This document shows positions 36,970 to 48,648 of a stretch of 64,000 nt of DNA, in pieces. The DNA comes from Sesamum alatum (taxonomy: Eukaryota; Streptophyta; Magnoliopsida; Lamiales; Pedaliaceae), in contig JACGWO010000011.1 in assembly GCA_034509735.1 (NCBI GenBank), forward strand, positions 12,991,866 to 13,055,865. The letters are read 5' to 3'. Each line of letters opens with the position of its first letter. Within the stretch, counting starts at the first letter, position 1. The notes below the pieces were generated by a model. It made no database searches, had not been told where the DNA came from, and saw only the letters and a list, made by a program, of their open reading frames with translations. The translations under genes and the position numbers were made by a program.

Positions 36970-37622
36970 GAACAAGGTCACCCAGACCCCAGCTAAGAAA
37001 TAGCAATGGTGCTCTTTAGGCTTCTATGCTAATCATTGAGCGATGTTGTTGAGCATCTTCCACGATCATTGAGCCTGAACAAGATCCCAAAATAATGAAA
37101 ATGGGAAAATTCTTTGCTATCACCTTATATGTCTTATTAAATCCCCCATCATGTGAGATGCAAATGGCTAAACACACCTGCCACAAGATCAATGCTAACC
37201 ACAACAAAGCTACTATTGATATCGTTGGTGGCCGCGATCGCTTCAACATAACTTGGAGGAAGTGGGATGCAAGAGAGTACACTATTATCTAGTGTAAATC
37301 TTACTAATTCGGTCTCATACCGTTTGATCCAATACATTGTCTCTCCTACAAAAGTGCCCAAGGTTCCATTATGTAGTTATATCTCGTTGTTTGTATCAAT
37401 ATCATGCTAAGTGTACGTAGCATTGCTGTAGAACTGCTCTGCAAGATTCCTAGGCATACGATCGTCCCCAATAACAAAATATCCAATCCAAATAACTATG
37501 AAATCATCCTCTCTATGGTTGTATGCAAATCCCCAAGCCAACAATTTAATATCGAGGTAGGATGCTGAAGAGATAAAATGATGTCCATACCTCAAGGACT
37601 TACCAAAATTACGGAATGACAT
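36970..37622 (-). pseudogene. F-box-associated-like pseudogene, best-preserved copy
   Basis: The upstream part reads KLLAWGFAYNHREDDFIVIW (about 37530), like the GFGYDxxxDDYKVV phrase at the start of F-box-associated domains. A TAG interrupts it at about 37410. It then continues GTFVGETMYWIKRYETEL and CIPLPPSYVEAIAATNDINS (37149-37361). It is still a pseudogene but shows the original domain order best. Confidence 0.45.
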
Positions 37623-37944
37623 AAATGAATTAAAATGACATAAATCAGTTCATTGATAAGAAAATACGGATGACTAAGGACTTACCAAAATTACGTCAAA
37701 CTGTGGTGGGAATAAGGCTTAAACATCTTCTTCCTCAATAATTGTGGATCCTCCTAAGGGTAAAAATTTTGTTAAGAGATAATCCAAACATTCCAATTTC
37801 TCAATTGAAAAAAAGAATCCCCAGAATGCAATGTGGAAACTACTTAGGGCAAAAATGGTTGCACTTGAGTCAATAAGGGAGAAAATACACAACAATTTGA
37901 AAAATTGTAGCATTATTATAAAATTGTTAGGAAGCATAACCCTG

Positions 37945-38045
37945 GTTCAAAATTGATACTAAGAAAGGTTGAGGGTTCAAACTCTCATGTGTTTGAGAGA
38001 TGGAATTTCAGTTTGTCTGCAATGAACACTACATTGATGTCTGGT
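37945..38045 (+). mobile_element. possible tRNA-derived SINE-like segment
   Basis: GGTTGAGGGTTCAAACTCTC (about 37969) contains a good box-B-like core, with a weak box-A-like string 30-40 nt upstream. No cloverleaf or tail was found. It sits at the border between the composite repeats and the MULE fragment. Confidence 0.2.
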
Positions 38046-38089
38046 TGTAGGTCAATAATTTGCCTTGATGGATATTTTTAAAAACTTGT

Positions 38090-39190
38090 TTCAATGAACA
38101 ATTATTAGTGACTGTTCGTAGAGATGAGAATAACAACATGGTTCCCATAGCCATTGTTGTCGTACCTGTTAAAAATAGACATATATGACAATGGTTTTAT
38201 GAGGAGTTGTTGGATGATATTGGAGATTGGGCAACGCAAATGGATTTTTATTCCAGATAGATAAAAATGGTTAATTGAAGAATTGATGAAGTTGGTTCTT
38301 GAGAGTCACCATAAGTACTTTCTGAAACACATGTACCAAAACTTCAAGATGAAGTTTAAGTCTCATGAACTTAAGCAATATTTTTGGAAAGTTATATGAA
38401 CAATCAATAAAAAGAATTTTGAAACATACATGAAAAAGATTGAAGATTTGGATCCCAAAACTTATGTTTCAATTGACATTGCATCTCAAAAGTTGCGAAA
38501 AATACCTTGTGCCATTGTTGTTGGTCCTTCTTTTCAACCTATAGTAAATGAGATATATTGGTATTTGTAAAAGTTTCAATAGCTATAAACTGGTCAGCAG
38601 AGGCAAGTCAACAATTAGAATACTTGAGTGGTTGGGGACTAAACTAATATCTATAATACAAAAAAAAAAAAGAGGGAATGAAAAAATATGCAAGCAACAT
38701 ATGCCTCAAAATTGTGAAGAAGATGAATAAACAACAAAAAATTGCCAGAAATTAAATTGTTTCACTAGATGGTGTAGGGGAGTTGAATTGAGATAGATCA
38801 ACGCTTTTTTGATAAATTTGGACAATAGAATTTATTCATGTTGCATGTTTCAACTATATGGTAATCTTTGTGCACATGCTTGTGGTGCAATATCTTCTGG
38901 GAGACAAAATCTGGAGGAGTTTGTAGAGGACTAATACAAGAAAAACACCTATCTCAAGGTGTATGCATGAGATGATCCATGCAGTTCTAGGGGTTAATGA
39001 TTATACCAAAACACTTTATGATCTACTCTAGCCATGGTTGAAGAAAGCAAGGGCATACCTAAGAGATGAGGAGAAGGGGTTCTGATAAGATTTAAAACAC
39101 TTCCACTAGGAAAGATTTAACTCATACCTATAACAACTACATGAAAATAGGGCACAACAAGAAGGTTTGCAAAAATCCCACGCACCCTAA
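38090..39190 (+). pseudogene. degenerate MULE (MuDR-type) transposase fragment
   Basis: Pieces in shifting frames match the C-terminal half of plant Mutator transposases: HMYQNFKMKFKSHELKQYFW, YMKKIEDLDPKTYV, LEEFVEDxYKKNTYL beside an LCAHACGA SWIM-like remnant, and the zinc-knuckle-like end KIGHNKKVCKNP (about 39140). The N-terminal part, including most of the DDE core, is missing. There are many stops and frameshifts. No terminal inverted repeats were identified. Confidence 0.65.
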
Positions 39191-39289
39191 TTAAAAATTC
39201 TACAACATTATGTTATTAATTTATAAATTTTCATTGCATTTTTAAATACTTATTTATTAACCTATTTTCTATTTTGTATGTTATAGGGC

Positions 39290-40834
39290 ATTGCAACTAC
39301 AGATGAAATGCCTACTGATGAGTGACGAAACTACCAAAAAAAATTCCTGCAAATACTTTTAAGAAAGTTGTGCGTATGGTCGATTCCACAGAGATTGATA
39401 TAATTCAATTTCTTCAAATAAAATTAAAAGGGGGGGGGGGGGAGATTTTGGTTGAGTTTTAACTGAAAGATGAATTTAAAACAAAAGATTGACTTTTGGC
39501 GATCGGTAAAGAGTATTATCCTCTCCTGTAAGCTTAAACCGCCTCTTCTGAACCAGGGTACTGACTGACTGAATCGGATTCTACTGAGCACTTTCATCGG
39601 TCGGAACTACGAAGATCTAATCGGGAAGTGTTGAAATATCCCCAGCCCCTGCTTTTAAAAAAGTTGCTATATAAGCATACCCCGCTGGGAATTGCGTGTG
39701 AGAGACTGTTGGCTTAAGATGAACAAGTAAATGAGAAAACTTTCCGGTTGAAGTTAAGTTCATGCTTGATGCAATTATTGATCATTGATGCATAGATGAC
39801 GATCGTCTAAATAGATAAACTAGTTATGGTTATTGGTATGACCTAACGACCTTACATTTTCTAACCTTTTCGTTAGGCAAGGAACATCCGTTGGCTAATT
39901 CCCTAATTAATGAACAACCCTAGGAATGTCCACAAGATTTAATTCACCAAGAACCTTAAGAATTAGAAAGACCCAATTCTAACCAATAAATTCCTACGAT
40001 GATTTTATTAAAGTTAGATCATGTATTCCCCATAATATAATTACTACTGCTACATAATAAACTATACTGCATTGCCACTAGTTATTGAACTAAACAAACA
40101 ATTACGAATTTGGAAGTTCAATTAGGTAAGCAAACATTCTTGACAATGAAATATGAGCCACATCATTCATAAATAAGATCATTTGGAACAAGAGCATAGA
40201 AAATAACATGAATATCCAATCAAACGAAAGTATAAGAGCATGAATTAAATCTCACAATGTATAGGAATCAAGCATTCACCATAAATTCAACTGAAAAATA
40301 TTAGAATTATCTTAACATGCTTATGAAAGAACACATAGAAGAAATATAGAATTTCATTAGATAATCAGCACTAAGTCAAGAGAGAAACATAGTAGAAGAT
40401 GAGATGTCTTGACAAATAAAAAGTCTATTTATTTATACTGGCACCACAATGAACATGAACATAAAAGTGGGGTGGATACATAATTCCTATAATCATTATT
40501 GTGAGAACAAGTTCTTCAACCATGAATCATCTAAAGCATGAAGTATGTACCTTATCCATATGCAGTGTCATCAAATCATGAGTAGATCACAAAAGGATTT
40601 TCATGCACAATTTCAGGAAAAATTTTCATCATCTAGCAACACAAAAATTTTCTTCTGTAAAGCCAACAAACATTCCATCGCAGTAGTCAACAACCAACAA
40701 GTACAAAATATCTATCTCAACAACAAACAGTCAATACCCACACACTAAAATTCACATTGCCCCCAATATGCAAAACGGATATATACATGCAACTCAAGGA
40801 GCAAAAGCATAAAGAGAAAGGAAAGAGAATGTCC
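39290..40834 (-). other. non-coding sequence, possible 3' part of the gypsy element
   Basis: No coding region is seen. The stretch with GTCGATTCCACAGAGATTG and a long G-run (39431-39444), followed by fairly conserved-looking sequence (39500-39720), resembles non-coding parts of Athila-type elements downstream of their env-like ORF. LTR borders could not be fixed because no second copy is present in the window. Confidence 0.3.
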
Positions 40835-41834
40835 CTAAGTGCATGGCGTGATCGTCGAGGGGTCAGTGGATGCAGAAGCAAACTCAAAGGACTCGCCGCG
40901 ACGAAGGACAAGGCCCATTCTTACAAAATAGTCCATATCCAACGGCTCAGGGGAACAAGCGATATGAAGATTATGACTGTTAGGATCAAACATACCAAGA
41001 GTAATGGCCAAAAGAGTGATATATGAACCAAGGATTAGTGCTCTTTTTTTCTTCAGTGTGGAATGCAATTGAGTGGCAAGCCAAAATTCAAGATTAACCT
41101 TAATACCATGTAACATGTACTGTAGGAAAAATAATTGAGCTTTTGTGCAGATCCCAGAAGTGTCCCTATGCCCCAAAAGTTAAATGCAAGAAAACAATGT
41201 GTGTATTTTATCATGGGGTTTTTACTGTAAGAACTTTTGGACCTGCTAGGGTGATAAGTAGATGTATCTGTTTACCAAGTGCGCCATTTAGTAATTGGGT
41301 GAAAATCATCACAAAAATCACATAAAGAATTTTGGTACTCGTGGGTGTGTGCAAAGCCCTTCAGTGGTGAATCCTAAGGCGATATTGAACTCAATGAGTG
41401 ACATAGGAAATTCTCTATCCATCAAAGAAATTTAAGTACACTGGGGTGTCTTATGTGAGTTCAGTTGGAGTAAAAAAATTTTAAACGTGGTGTAAAAACT
41501 CACAAGTAAGTTCAATATATGTATCCACATTGCATTCAGAGAAACAACACCACCCAATACTATCAATCAGCAAATTAAAACTATCACAAACATGTGATTC
41601 ACTCAAAGTATCATAGTGAACCGTTTTACATGGTGTAATGCTCCGTGTGCACAGTGATGCATACCTATCCTTGGCGGTGAGTGATCGGATGTAAGGTTGT
41701 CGTCGAGTGACTTGCTGGATGGTGGAAAAATGCTGGGCTTGGCTGCTACTAGAGCGAGGTATTGGTGGTGCCGACCTTGAGGAAGAACCTTCTCTTCGAA
41801 TTCTTTTTTTACTGCTCATGCTCAAATTTCTCAA
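40835..41834 (-). pseudogene. Athila env-like/ORF2 protein, broken
   Basis: The start (M at about 41816 after an in-frame upstream codon) is Ser/Arg-rich. It is followed by DRYASLCTRSITPCKTVHYD and DTYIELTCEFL, phrases typical of the Athila third ORF (RY..FL.R.I.PC..VD.DTL and Y..LT.EFLSTL). Further on, GSYITLLAITLGMF (about 41060) fits the GG.ITPIAR.LG part. Frames change between these pieces and stops are present. This ORF of unknown function is sometimes called env-like; no membrane segment is evident. Confidence 0.55.
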
Positions 41835-42468
41835 AGTAAAAGGAGAAAAGACTAGGGAATGAGAACTTAAGGAAAAGGGGAATAGTGCAAATCGAGTGGT
41901 GATAGTGGAGGGTTGGTGGCGCGTGGTTCGACCAGCGGTGCTGGTTGTTGGGTAGCGAAGTGTGGCAGCGCGAAACGGGGACGGTAGTAGTTAGTGGTTC
42001 AGTAGCATCACGGTGATCCCGCGGCACTAATCGATTAGAGGAACGACGTGTCGGTGGTGGACCAAGATAATGACAGCAGCGTTGGTCGCTCTTAGTCGGT
42101 GAATTGTGGTGGAGTAGCACCGAGGTGGCAGAGCATGACAGAGACTGGCCGAAGAAGTTGCCAAAGAAGATGTGTTGTGACGGTGGCCGATAGACTGGGT
42201 AGAGCGGTGCAAGGAAACGCCAGAGTACTTGGCCAACCAAGGAAGTGACGGCACGTCAGCGACGAGAGCTGACAACTTTCGGCCTAGAGGTGCGCCGTGC
42301 TGGTGTGCCGGAAAAAAGATGGTGTGGGCGGTGGCCAACTGAGGTGCACAGTGCGGCGGCGACGTCGAGATTGTGTTTGGTCGATGGCGAGATGGTTGAA
42401 AATGGGAGAGAATGGGTCTCTTTTGTTCTTAATAGCTTCCATGTAGCGCTTTTGTTTAGCCTCTTTGG
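41835..42468 (-). other. GC-rich spacer after integrase
   Basis: This is a GC-rich island in AT-rich DNA between the integrase and the env-like ORF. It has open frames on several strands without recognisable motifs. In Athila elements this place is a spacer that may hold a promoter for the third ORF. Confidence 0.4.
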
Positions 42469-43664
42469 CTAGACGTAGGGTGAGATGTCTAAATGATAGT
42501 GGATTCCATGAGTTGGATCTTTCCATGGCGGGTGCTCAAAAATCCTCATAGAATGGCTTGAGCTGATGTCCATCCACCTTGAACACCTTCTGGGTGATTG
42601 GACTCTTGATTTCAACTGGACCATGATGGAAAACATTAGTAACAACAAAAGGTCCAGCCCAACGAGAATGCAACTTACCTGGGAAGAGCTTGAGTTTAGA
42701 GTGGAAAAGTAGCACTTTTTGCCCAATAGTAAATTCCTTTCGCGAGATAGCATAATCGTGGAAGGCTTTGATCTTTCCTTATAAATCCTTGAGTTTTCAT
42801 CGGCATAATTTTGTATTTCCTCAAGCTCTTGTAGCTGCATCTTCCTTTGACTTCCCACTTCATCCATTGCCATGTTGAATTGCTTGATTAGCCAATATGC
42901 TCTATGCTTAAGTTCGATAGGGAGGTGACAAGATTTACCAAAAATCAGGCGATGCGGAGACATACCTATAGAGGTTCTGTATGTCGTACGGTAGACCATA
43001 GAGTATAGTCCAAGCATACACTTCAGTCTTCTCGGTTGCGATTCACCATCTCTCAAGTGTGGACCTGATCTCGCGATTGGAAATATCAATTTGTCCATTC
43101 GTTTGGGGGTGATAGGCTGTGGAGACTCGACGGGTGATGTTGTACTTTTTTAACAAGGCTTCGACCATCCTGTTACTAAAATGAGTTCGTCGGTCGCTTA
43201 TAGTTGCCTTTAGCATCCCAAACCTGAAAAAAAAAAATGTTAGTTTTGACAAATTCCACAACAGTTTTTGCATCATCTGTTCGTGGGGCTTGTGCCTGTA
43301 CCCACTTAGAAATATAGTTAACCCCCCAAATAATGTAAGTTTTGCCAAAAGACGGGGAAAATGGCCCTATAAAGTTGATCCCCCATAGGTCAAACACCTC
43401 GCAAACGAGTATTGACGGAAGGGGCATTTGATTTCGGGCACTTAGATTTCTCGTCTTTTAACACTTCTCACAGGCTTTGCAGAAAACATATGCATCCCTA
43501 AACATGCTTGGCCAAAATAAACCGCATTCTAATACCTTTCGTGTTGTTCGATTTAGTCCAAAATGTCCCCCACAAGCATGAGAATGACAAAATTCAAGAA
43601 TAAAGGGTATTTCGGATTTGGGTACGCACCTTCGAATGATTTGATCTGAACTGAATTTCCACAA
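42469..43664 (-). pseudogene. gypsy integrase, broken
   Basis: The HHCC zinc-binding end is clear: CHSHACGGHFGLNRTT followed by CKACEKC (43458-43600). The core follows with [12 protein letters not shown], then [12 protein letters not shown] (usual form SDGGSHF), then AYHPQTNGQ (about 43100). The C-terminal part includes TSIGMSPHRLIFGKSCHLPI and AYWLIKQFN. Frameshifts lie near 43190-43240 and 43040, and the frame changes again before the C-terminus. Confidence 0.85.
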
Positions 43665-44170
43665 ATAGAGATCATCCTATACATAGTACTTTGCAACACT
43701 CTTGATTTTATCCTTCTTTTCTCTAGGCAAGTCTTTTGGCAAAGTACTGGTGACTAAAAAATTAACTATGTCAGCATACCATGGGGTAATTCCTTAAGTG
43801 GTGAAAGATGTTCATCTGGAAATTCATCATTCGGTAGTGGTGGACTTCCTTTGTGATCAAGCGACTAAGATGTGACCACAAGTTTTTCTGTCCCTTCTTG
43901 TCTTTGATGGTCAAGTCAAATTCTTGCAGTAAGAGCATTCACCTTATAAGTCGAGGCTTGGCATTTTTCTTTGACAGAAGGTACTTCAGTGTTGCATGAT
44001 CAAAATAGACAGCTACTTTAGTATCAAGCAAATAAGGGCGGAATTTTTCTAAAGCAAAAACAATGGCCAAGAGTTCTTTTTCCGTAGTGGTATAGTTGAT
44101 TTGTGCGTTCTCTAGCATCCTCGAGATATAGTAGATGATGTGAAGATCTTTGGCTAATCTTCTGGCCTGA
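43665..44170 (-). pseudogene. gypsy RNase H, broken
   Basis: The minus strand reads YYISRMLENAQINYTTTEKE and LLAIVFALEKFRPYLL, then DHATLKYLLSKKNAKPRLIR and WMLLLQEFDL. These are the standard gypsy RNase H phrases (TEKELLAVVFALEKFR, DHAALKYL). The core has few lesions, while the linker to the integrase zinc finger is more damaged. Confidence 0.85.
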
Positions 44171-45420
44171 GGACAGCTACTGATAGCATGCGTTAGTTAC
44201 TTGCACACATGACCTTGAAATGGTTGATCCCAATTTGGGGGGTTGGATTATCGGCGCTAAGGTCAAAGAGTCTTTCAGCTTGTGGAATTGCCCTTTTGCA
44301 CACATCATTGACCGCCAAGTTGTCTCCTTTTACAACAGTTTGCATAGCGGTTGAGCAATCTTGGGCAATACATAAAGTCCTTTGATTAAATTCATCTATA
44401 AAATCCTACATTACCTAAGAAAGGAAATGAATCTCCTGCACAATAGCGGGGTAAGGCAAGGATTTTATGATGTCTATTTTAGCTTTATCAACTTCTATCC
44501 CTCTAGAAGATAGAATATGCCCAAATAAGAACTTGATCAACCATTAAAGTAGCATTTTTCGTAGTTCGACACAAGGTTCTTTTCACACCACCATTCGAGA
44601 ACTTTAGACTAGTTTTTCCAGACAGTTCATTATAGGAATCTCCATAGACCAGTGAAAATCATCCATAAAGAGTTCTATAAATTGCTCTACAGTAATTCCG
44701 AGAAGATTACTAACCATGCACCTTTGAAATGTAGCGGGGGCGCATTTGCACAAGTCTGAAAGGGCATCCGTCGATATGCGAATGCCCTAAAAGAGCACGT
44801 GAACGTTGTCTTTTTTGGATCTGCGGTGCCACCCGGTATTTGATGAAAACCTGAATATCCATCAAGACAAAAGGTAATAGAACGCCGGCTAATCGCTCCA
44901 ACATTTGATTCTATAAAAGGAAGTGGGAATGATCTTTCCTACTAGCAGCGTTAAGTTTTCTATAGTCTATACAAAAACTTCATACGAGTAGGTACTAGAT
45001 TCCCCAACGGAATTTTCAAACCACGGTTATGCCGTTTGCTTAGGCACAACTTGAGGTGGGCGCCTTACCCATTCACTATTAAATATTGGAAAGATCAGCA
45101 TACCTGTGTCAAGAAGTTTCAAGAGCTCCTTTTTTACCACTTCCATCATCGGTGGTTTTAGTCAGTGTTAGGCTTCTCTTGAGGGTTTGGCTCTTCTTCA
45201 AGTAAAGTCTATGCAATGCCACGTGGAGCAGGGGCTCAATCCGTTGATGTCGGTGATTGGTCTATCCTATGGTTTCTCAAAAGTCTCGGAGTACTCGGAC
45301 CAACTTTTCTTCTTCCAAGGTGGAGAACTTGCTTAAAATGATTACCAGTAAGGTGTCATTCTCCCTAAGAATGCGTACTTGAGGTGATCAGGTAACTCCA
45401 ATCCAGTGTAGGTACCTATA
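44171..45420 (-). pseudogene. gypsy reverse transcriptase, broken
   Basis: Reading leftwards, LPDHLKYAFLG (about 45400) is the Athila/Tat linker before RT. KLLDTGMLIFPIF and SEWVRRPPQVVPKQ, an LDGYSGxxQIP-like stretch (about 44850), ATFQRCM (about 44720), then FMDDFHW (about 44655), the FxDDF active-site region, follow. HILSSRGIEVDKAKID (about 44500) ends the domain. Many frameshifts and stops are present. The DD pair of the active site survives. Confidence 0.8.
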
Positions 45421-45706
45421 GTAAAGAGGGGAGAGTTTAGCGTGCGATCGCGGTAAATTGCTACTAAGACTTAAATTCGTACTATAATTGATAAGTGAAG
45501 GGTAAAATTATCTTTACACAACCCAAAATGTGTAAATCAACCGCAAAAATGTGCTTACATCACACCTAGTGCCAAATGGGTCATTTTTGCTAATATTTTA
45601 AAAGTTCAAGGGGTTGAATTTCATTTTGATTTTTCAAAAGGGGGGCAAAATTACCTATTATGCCTATCACGGGAAGGTTGCCTACAGTTTGCCCTAATTT
45701 ATTTTC
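45421..45706. other. intergenic, possible small MITE
   Basis: No gene is seen. GGGTAAAATTATC (about 45508) and the reverse complement of AAAATTACCTATTATG (about 45648) are weakly inverted, so a short MITE is possible. No target duplication was found. Confidence 0.3.
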
Positions 45707-46696
45707 GGAAAAATTATTTTTTTTGTTCGGTAAGTATGTCAAATATTAATTTTAGTCCGGTAACTATGCCCATTTCTTTAGAACTTGCAAAATTGATGAG
45801 ATTTAGTCTGAATTGATTTCTTAATCAATTTTCGGGCAATATTTTTAAAATTTAGCCGAAAAAGGCCCCACATAGCAAGTATTTTTGTTAATTTCTGGCA
45901 ATTTATACACGTGTACAACTACTTGTAATGACACATGGCCATTAATACTGACTGGACATTATTTAAAATACCATAATTTCAAAAAAATAAAATAAAATGT
46001 TAACTGATTATAAAAATTATATTTATTAATTAATTTGAATAATTATTTAGTTAAATGTATTTTATTAATTAATTTTTTCTTAATTTTCTTTTAATGATTT
46101 TTAATTATATTAACTAAAATATATTAATATTTTTTCCTACAGGGACAACGATGATGACCCAACTCCACAGAGGAGGGCACGGTGTCATGCCCTCCTCACC
46201 TCTGGGGGACGTCGTCGCCTAGATCTATTATTGTTTGGGTGACTAGCATCGCCTAGACTGTGGGGCGACGGCACCCTTAACGTCGTCACCTTTCTTATGC
46301 GGGGGGCGCCAGGTGGGGTGGAGGAAGGATAGGCAGCGGAGGTCTGAGGCAGGGGGCGGGCGTAGGGATGGGTGAGTGGGGGGAAGATGAAGGGTAAATT
46401 TTTTATTAAATAATAATTTTATTTTTATAAATTATATATATTATATATATATATACAGTAATTCAAGTTAAAATTCACAACATTTCAATTGCCCACATAG
46501 GCTTAAAAATTCTCAAAATATGTCAAGTTGGCATGCCATGTAATATTTCCGGCCAAGAAAGCAAAAATCGACCATCCGAAAGGACTTTTTAATAAATTTT
46601 CCAAAGTTATTAGATTTAGAAAAAAAAAAATGAACATAATTAACAGATTAAAATTAATATTGGTTATACTTAGCGGACTAAAAACATAATATTCCC
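45707..46696. mobile_element. terminal-inverted-repeat element with GC-rich core (Pack-type candidate)
   Basis: The left end (GGAAAAATTA, then GTTCGGTAAGTATGTC, then ATATTAATTTTAGTCC) pairs over about 90 nt with the reverse complement of the right end (GGGAATATTATG, then GTCCGCTAAGTATAAC, then ATATTAATTTTAATC). Arms are AT-rich, but 46140-46395 is strongly GC-rich, and within it GAGGAGGGC and GCCCTCCTC form a hairpin (46171-46198). No clear target duplication was found. A captured host fragment inside a MULE-like element is plausible but no gene was recognised. Confidence 0.5.
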
Positions 46697-47181
46697 TTTG
46701 TTTCATTATTCTTTGTTATATTGGTTGTATTTCATCAAATCAATGTATTGTGTCAATTTTATTCAAATATGTATTATTTAGTGAGCAACATATGCTATTA
46801 TAATATATATATAGTATTAAGTTTATTAGAATATTAATATATCATGTAATTACCGCTTTTATTAAAAGAAAAAAATAGAAAACTATCATATATATCCCTT
46901 CCAACTTTATTGACGGCTTATTCAGAAGTCAGGACAACAATAAGTTTACATACTTGTTTGGATCATTTATAATTCTTTTGGCTTTTTCCTAATTTGATTT
47001 CAAGCATATATATAGTTGTGACTATCAATCGAAGTTGCTTTCAAGCATAGTTGGGAACTAGGACGCCTATGCGCTGCTGCTGTCCATTTGGACATAACCT
47101 TAAACACTATATGCATATGAACAAATCTCATGTCGCTTTCCTGCGATACGTTACTTGGTCTTTTAGCTCCTGATTTGCATG
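46697..47181. other. upstream region of the EG45-like gene
   Basis: AT-rich with no coding region. It ends in the TATA-box region of the downstream gene; no other motif is strong enough to call. Confidence 0.5.
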
Positions 47182-47188
47182 TATAAAA
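47182..47188 (+). promoter_or_regulatory. TATA box of the EG45-like gene
   Basis: TATAAAA lies 109 nt before the ATG at 47291. A C/A-rich leader with CACACAACAAAAACC follows about 30 nt downstream, where transcription would be expected to start in plants. Confidence 0.7.
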
Positions 47189-47417
47189 GGGTAGGGTTTT
47201 CTTTCATGCTTCACACAACAAAAACCATACTTACTAATTATAGCAGCTGCTTAAATATACTGAGGAGAAAGAGAAAAAACGTGCAAGACGATGGGAGTTG
47301 TGGCGATTAAGGTGGTCGTGATTGTGGCGATTATGAGCTTTGCTTCAGTTGCATATGCTGACAAGGGAACTGCTACTTATTACACGCCTCCTTACGTTCG
47401 TGAGTAATTTATATGAA

Positions 47418-47882
47418 GGCTTAAATGCATTTTTTGTCCCGTAATTTAAGTTATTTGGTGTTTTCGTCCTTTAATTTTTTTAGGTAGCATTTTTGGATCC
47501 TTTTATCTTTTAACTTTCGTGATTGTTAGTCATTTTTTCGCCGGAGTTCACCATTATCGTCGGAAAAATGCATGTGCCTCTCACGTGACCTTTCAAAATT
47601 GGGGGCTTTTGTTCCTATTAGCCCATTTCTGGCAGTTTTTATTCTTTTTAACTTTTTAGGGTAACATTTGGTCCTAATATCTTTTTAATTTCTCGAAATT
47701 TCAGTCCTTTTTTTCGTCAGAGTTCACCCTTCTTTGCATGTGGAGATGAACTCCGGCGAACAAAAGGACTGAAATCGTGGAAACATTAAAAAGATGCGGG
47801 ACCCAAAATGCTACCTTGAAGAAGGTTAAAGAATAAAAATGCTAAATAATCTAAATTACAGGACTAAAAATACATTTAACCC
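47418..47882. mobile_element. long-TIR MULE-type MITE in the EG45 intron
   Basis: The left end GGCTTAAATGCATTTTTTGT pairs with the reverse complement of the right end (GGGTTAAATGTATTTTTAGT). Inverted similarity continues through most of the 465 bp (for example TTTTAATTTCTCGAAATTTC against its complement), so the element can fold into a long hairpin. Flanks TTTATATGAA (47408-47417) and TTTATATAAA (47883-47892) form a 10-bp target duplication with one mismatch, as Mutator-like elements make. Confidence 0.75.
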
Positions 47883-48028
47883 TTTATATAAATTGCTAGC
47901 AGTCGGCTGCACTCATGTCCAAATTTGAAGAAGAAAAAATATTTGTGTTTGTGTTTGATTGTGATGATATGTTAGCAAAGAGAAAAAGCATTACGGAAAC
48001 TATTTTTTCTTAAATTATAGCATCAAAG

Positions 48029-48054
<26 letters not shown>
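48029..48054. repeat. (AT)n microsatellite
   Basis: About thirteen AT dinucleotides inside the EG45 intron. Confidence 0.85.
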
Positions 48055-48059
<5 letters not shown>

Positions 48060-48648
48060 GTAATAAAAGAAATTAATAGAAGTTAGATGTCTGTGGTTAC
48101 TGTGAAAATTACGCACTGGTAGGAAATAATAGGACATAATTTTGTAAAAGAAGAATAGGGGTATTTCTGTACATTTACTTAATATAAATTAACCAAATTA
48201 GTGAATTAATCCCCTCTCAACTTATTAATAGTGTATTAGCTGTACATAGCACATTCGATGTGTCTGCATAATATTGGTTTTATTCTTTTTATTAATTAAT
48301 TATAGTAAAGGGTCAACAAATTAAATAAGTAATGATATTTTCTTAAACAACTTTTATTACTTTAAATTGTGCATGGATAGAATATATTTGATATAAAAAA
48401 CTTAAGAGCATGGTTCGATTTATGTAGAACAATATATATTTCAGGGTGTTTTAATCCACATATTTTTGTCAATCAAAGGTGGTTGACCACTCTAAGCCTC
48501 TCATACTTAATAAATAGTACAGATAATAACGGAACATATACATGTCTGTGATCAACATGCCCAGTTTTGCAAAATTTGGCTCTTATCGTTGCCAGGGGTA
48601 TATATAATACACATGTCATATATATAATTTATGAAAAATGATCAATTA

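Larger units (their letters stand above)
33579..37790 (-). repeat. four to five copies of an F-box-associated-like/RNase-H-like composite
   Basis: Anchors recur in order: TGAGCCACTGAATTACAATT-like at about 33633, 34555, 35785 and 36790, and CTTGGAGGAAGTGGGATGC at about 34050, 35030, 36244 and 37252. Spacing is about 0.92-1.23 kb, so copies differ by indels. On the minus strand each unit has an FBA-like part followed by a short RNase-H-like tail. A fifth, partial tail starts near 37625. All copies have stops. Confidence 0.65.
40835..45420 (-). mobile_element. Ty3/gypsy element of Athila type, truncated
   Basis: Reading leftwards on the minus strand, the order is reverse transcriptase (45420-44400), RNase H (44170-43665), integrase (43664-42469), a GC-rich spacer (42470-41840) and an env-like ORF (41834-40835). 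RT before integrase is gypsy order, and an extra ORF after integrase is typical of the Athila group. Gag and protease are not attached here; a protease fragment of the same type lies at 60594-61040. No LTR pair was found. Confidence 0.8.

Noticed and set aside
39431..39444. A run of fourteen G as a functional polypurine tract.
   Set aside because: The neighbouring gypsy element is on the minus strand, where this would be poly-C. The length is also typical of homopolymer error.
42027..42526. Long overlapping frames on both strands in the GC-rich spacer as a gene.
   Set aside because: High GC content lowers stop frequency. The frames overlap on opposite strands and none has a recognisable domain; position fits the Athila spacer.
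45707..46696. Mutator-type 9-bp target duplication for this element.
   Set aside because: TTTATTTTC and the right flank match at only about six of nine positions, and the region is T-rich, so it is not better than chance.
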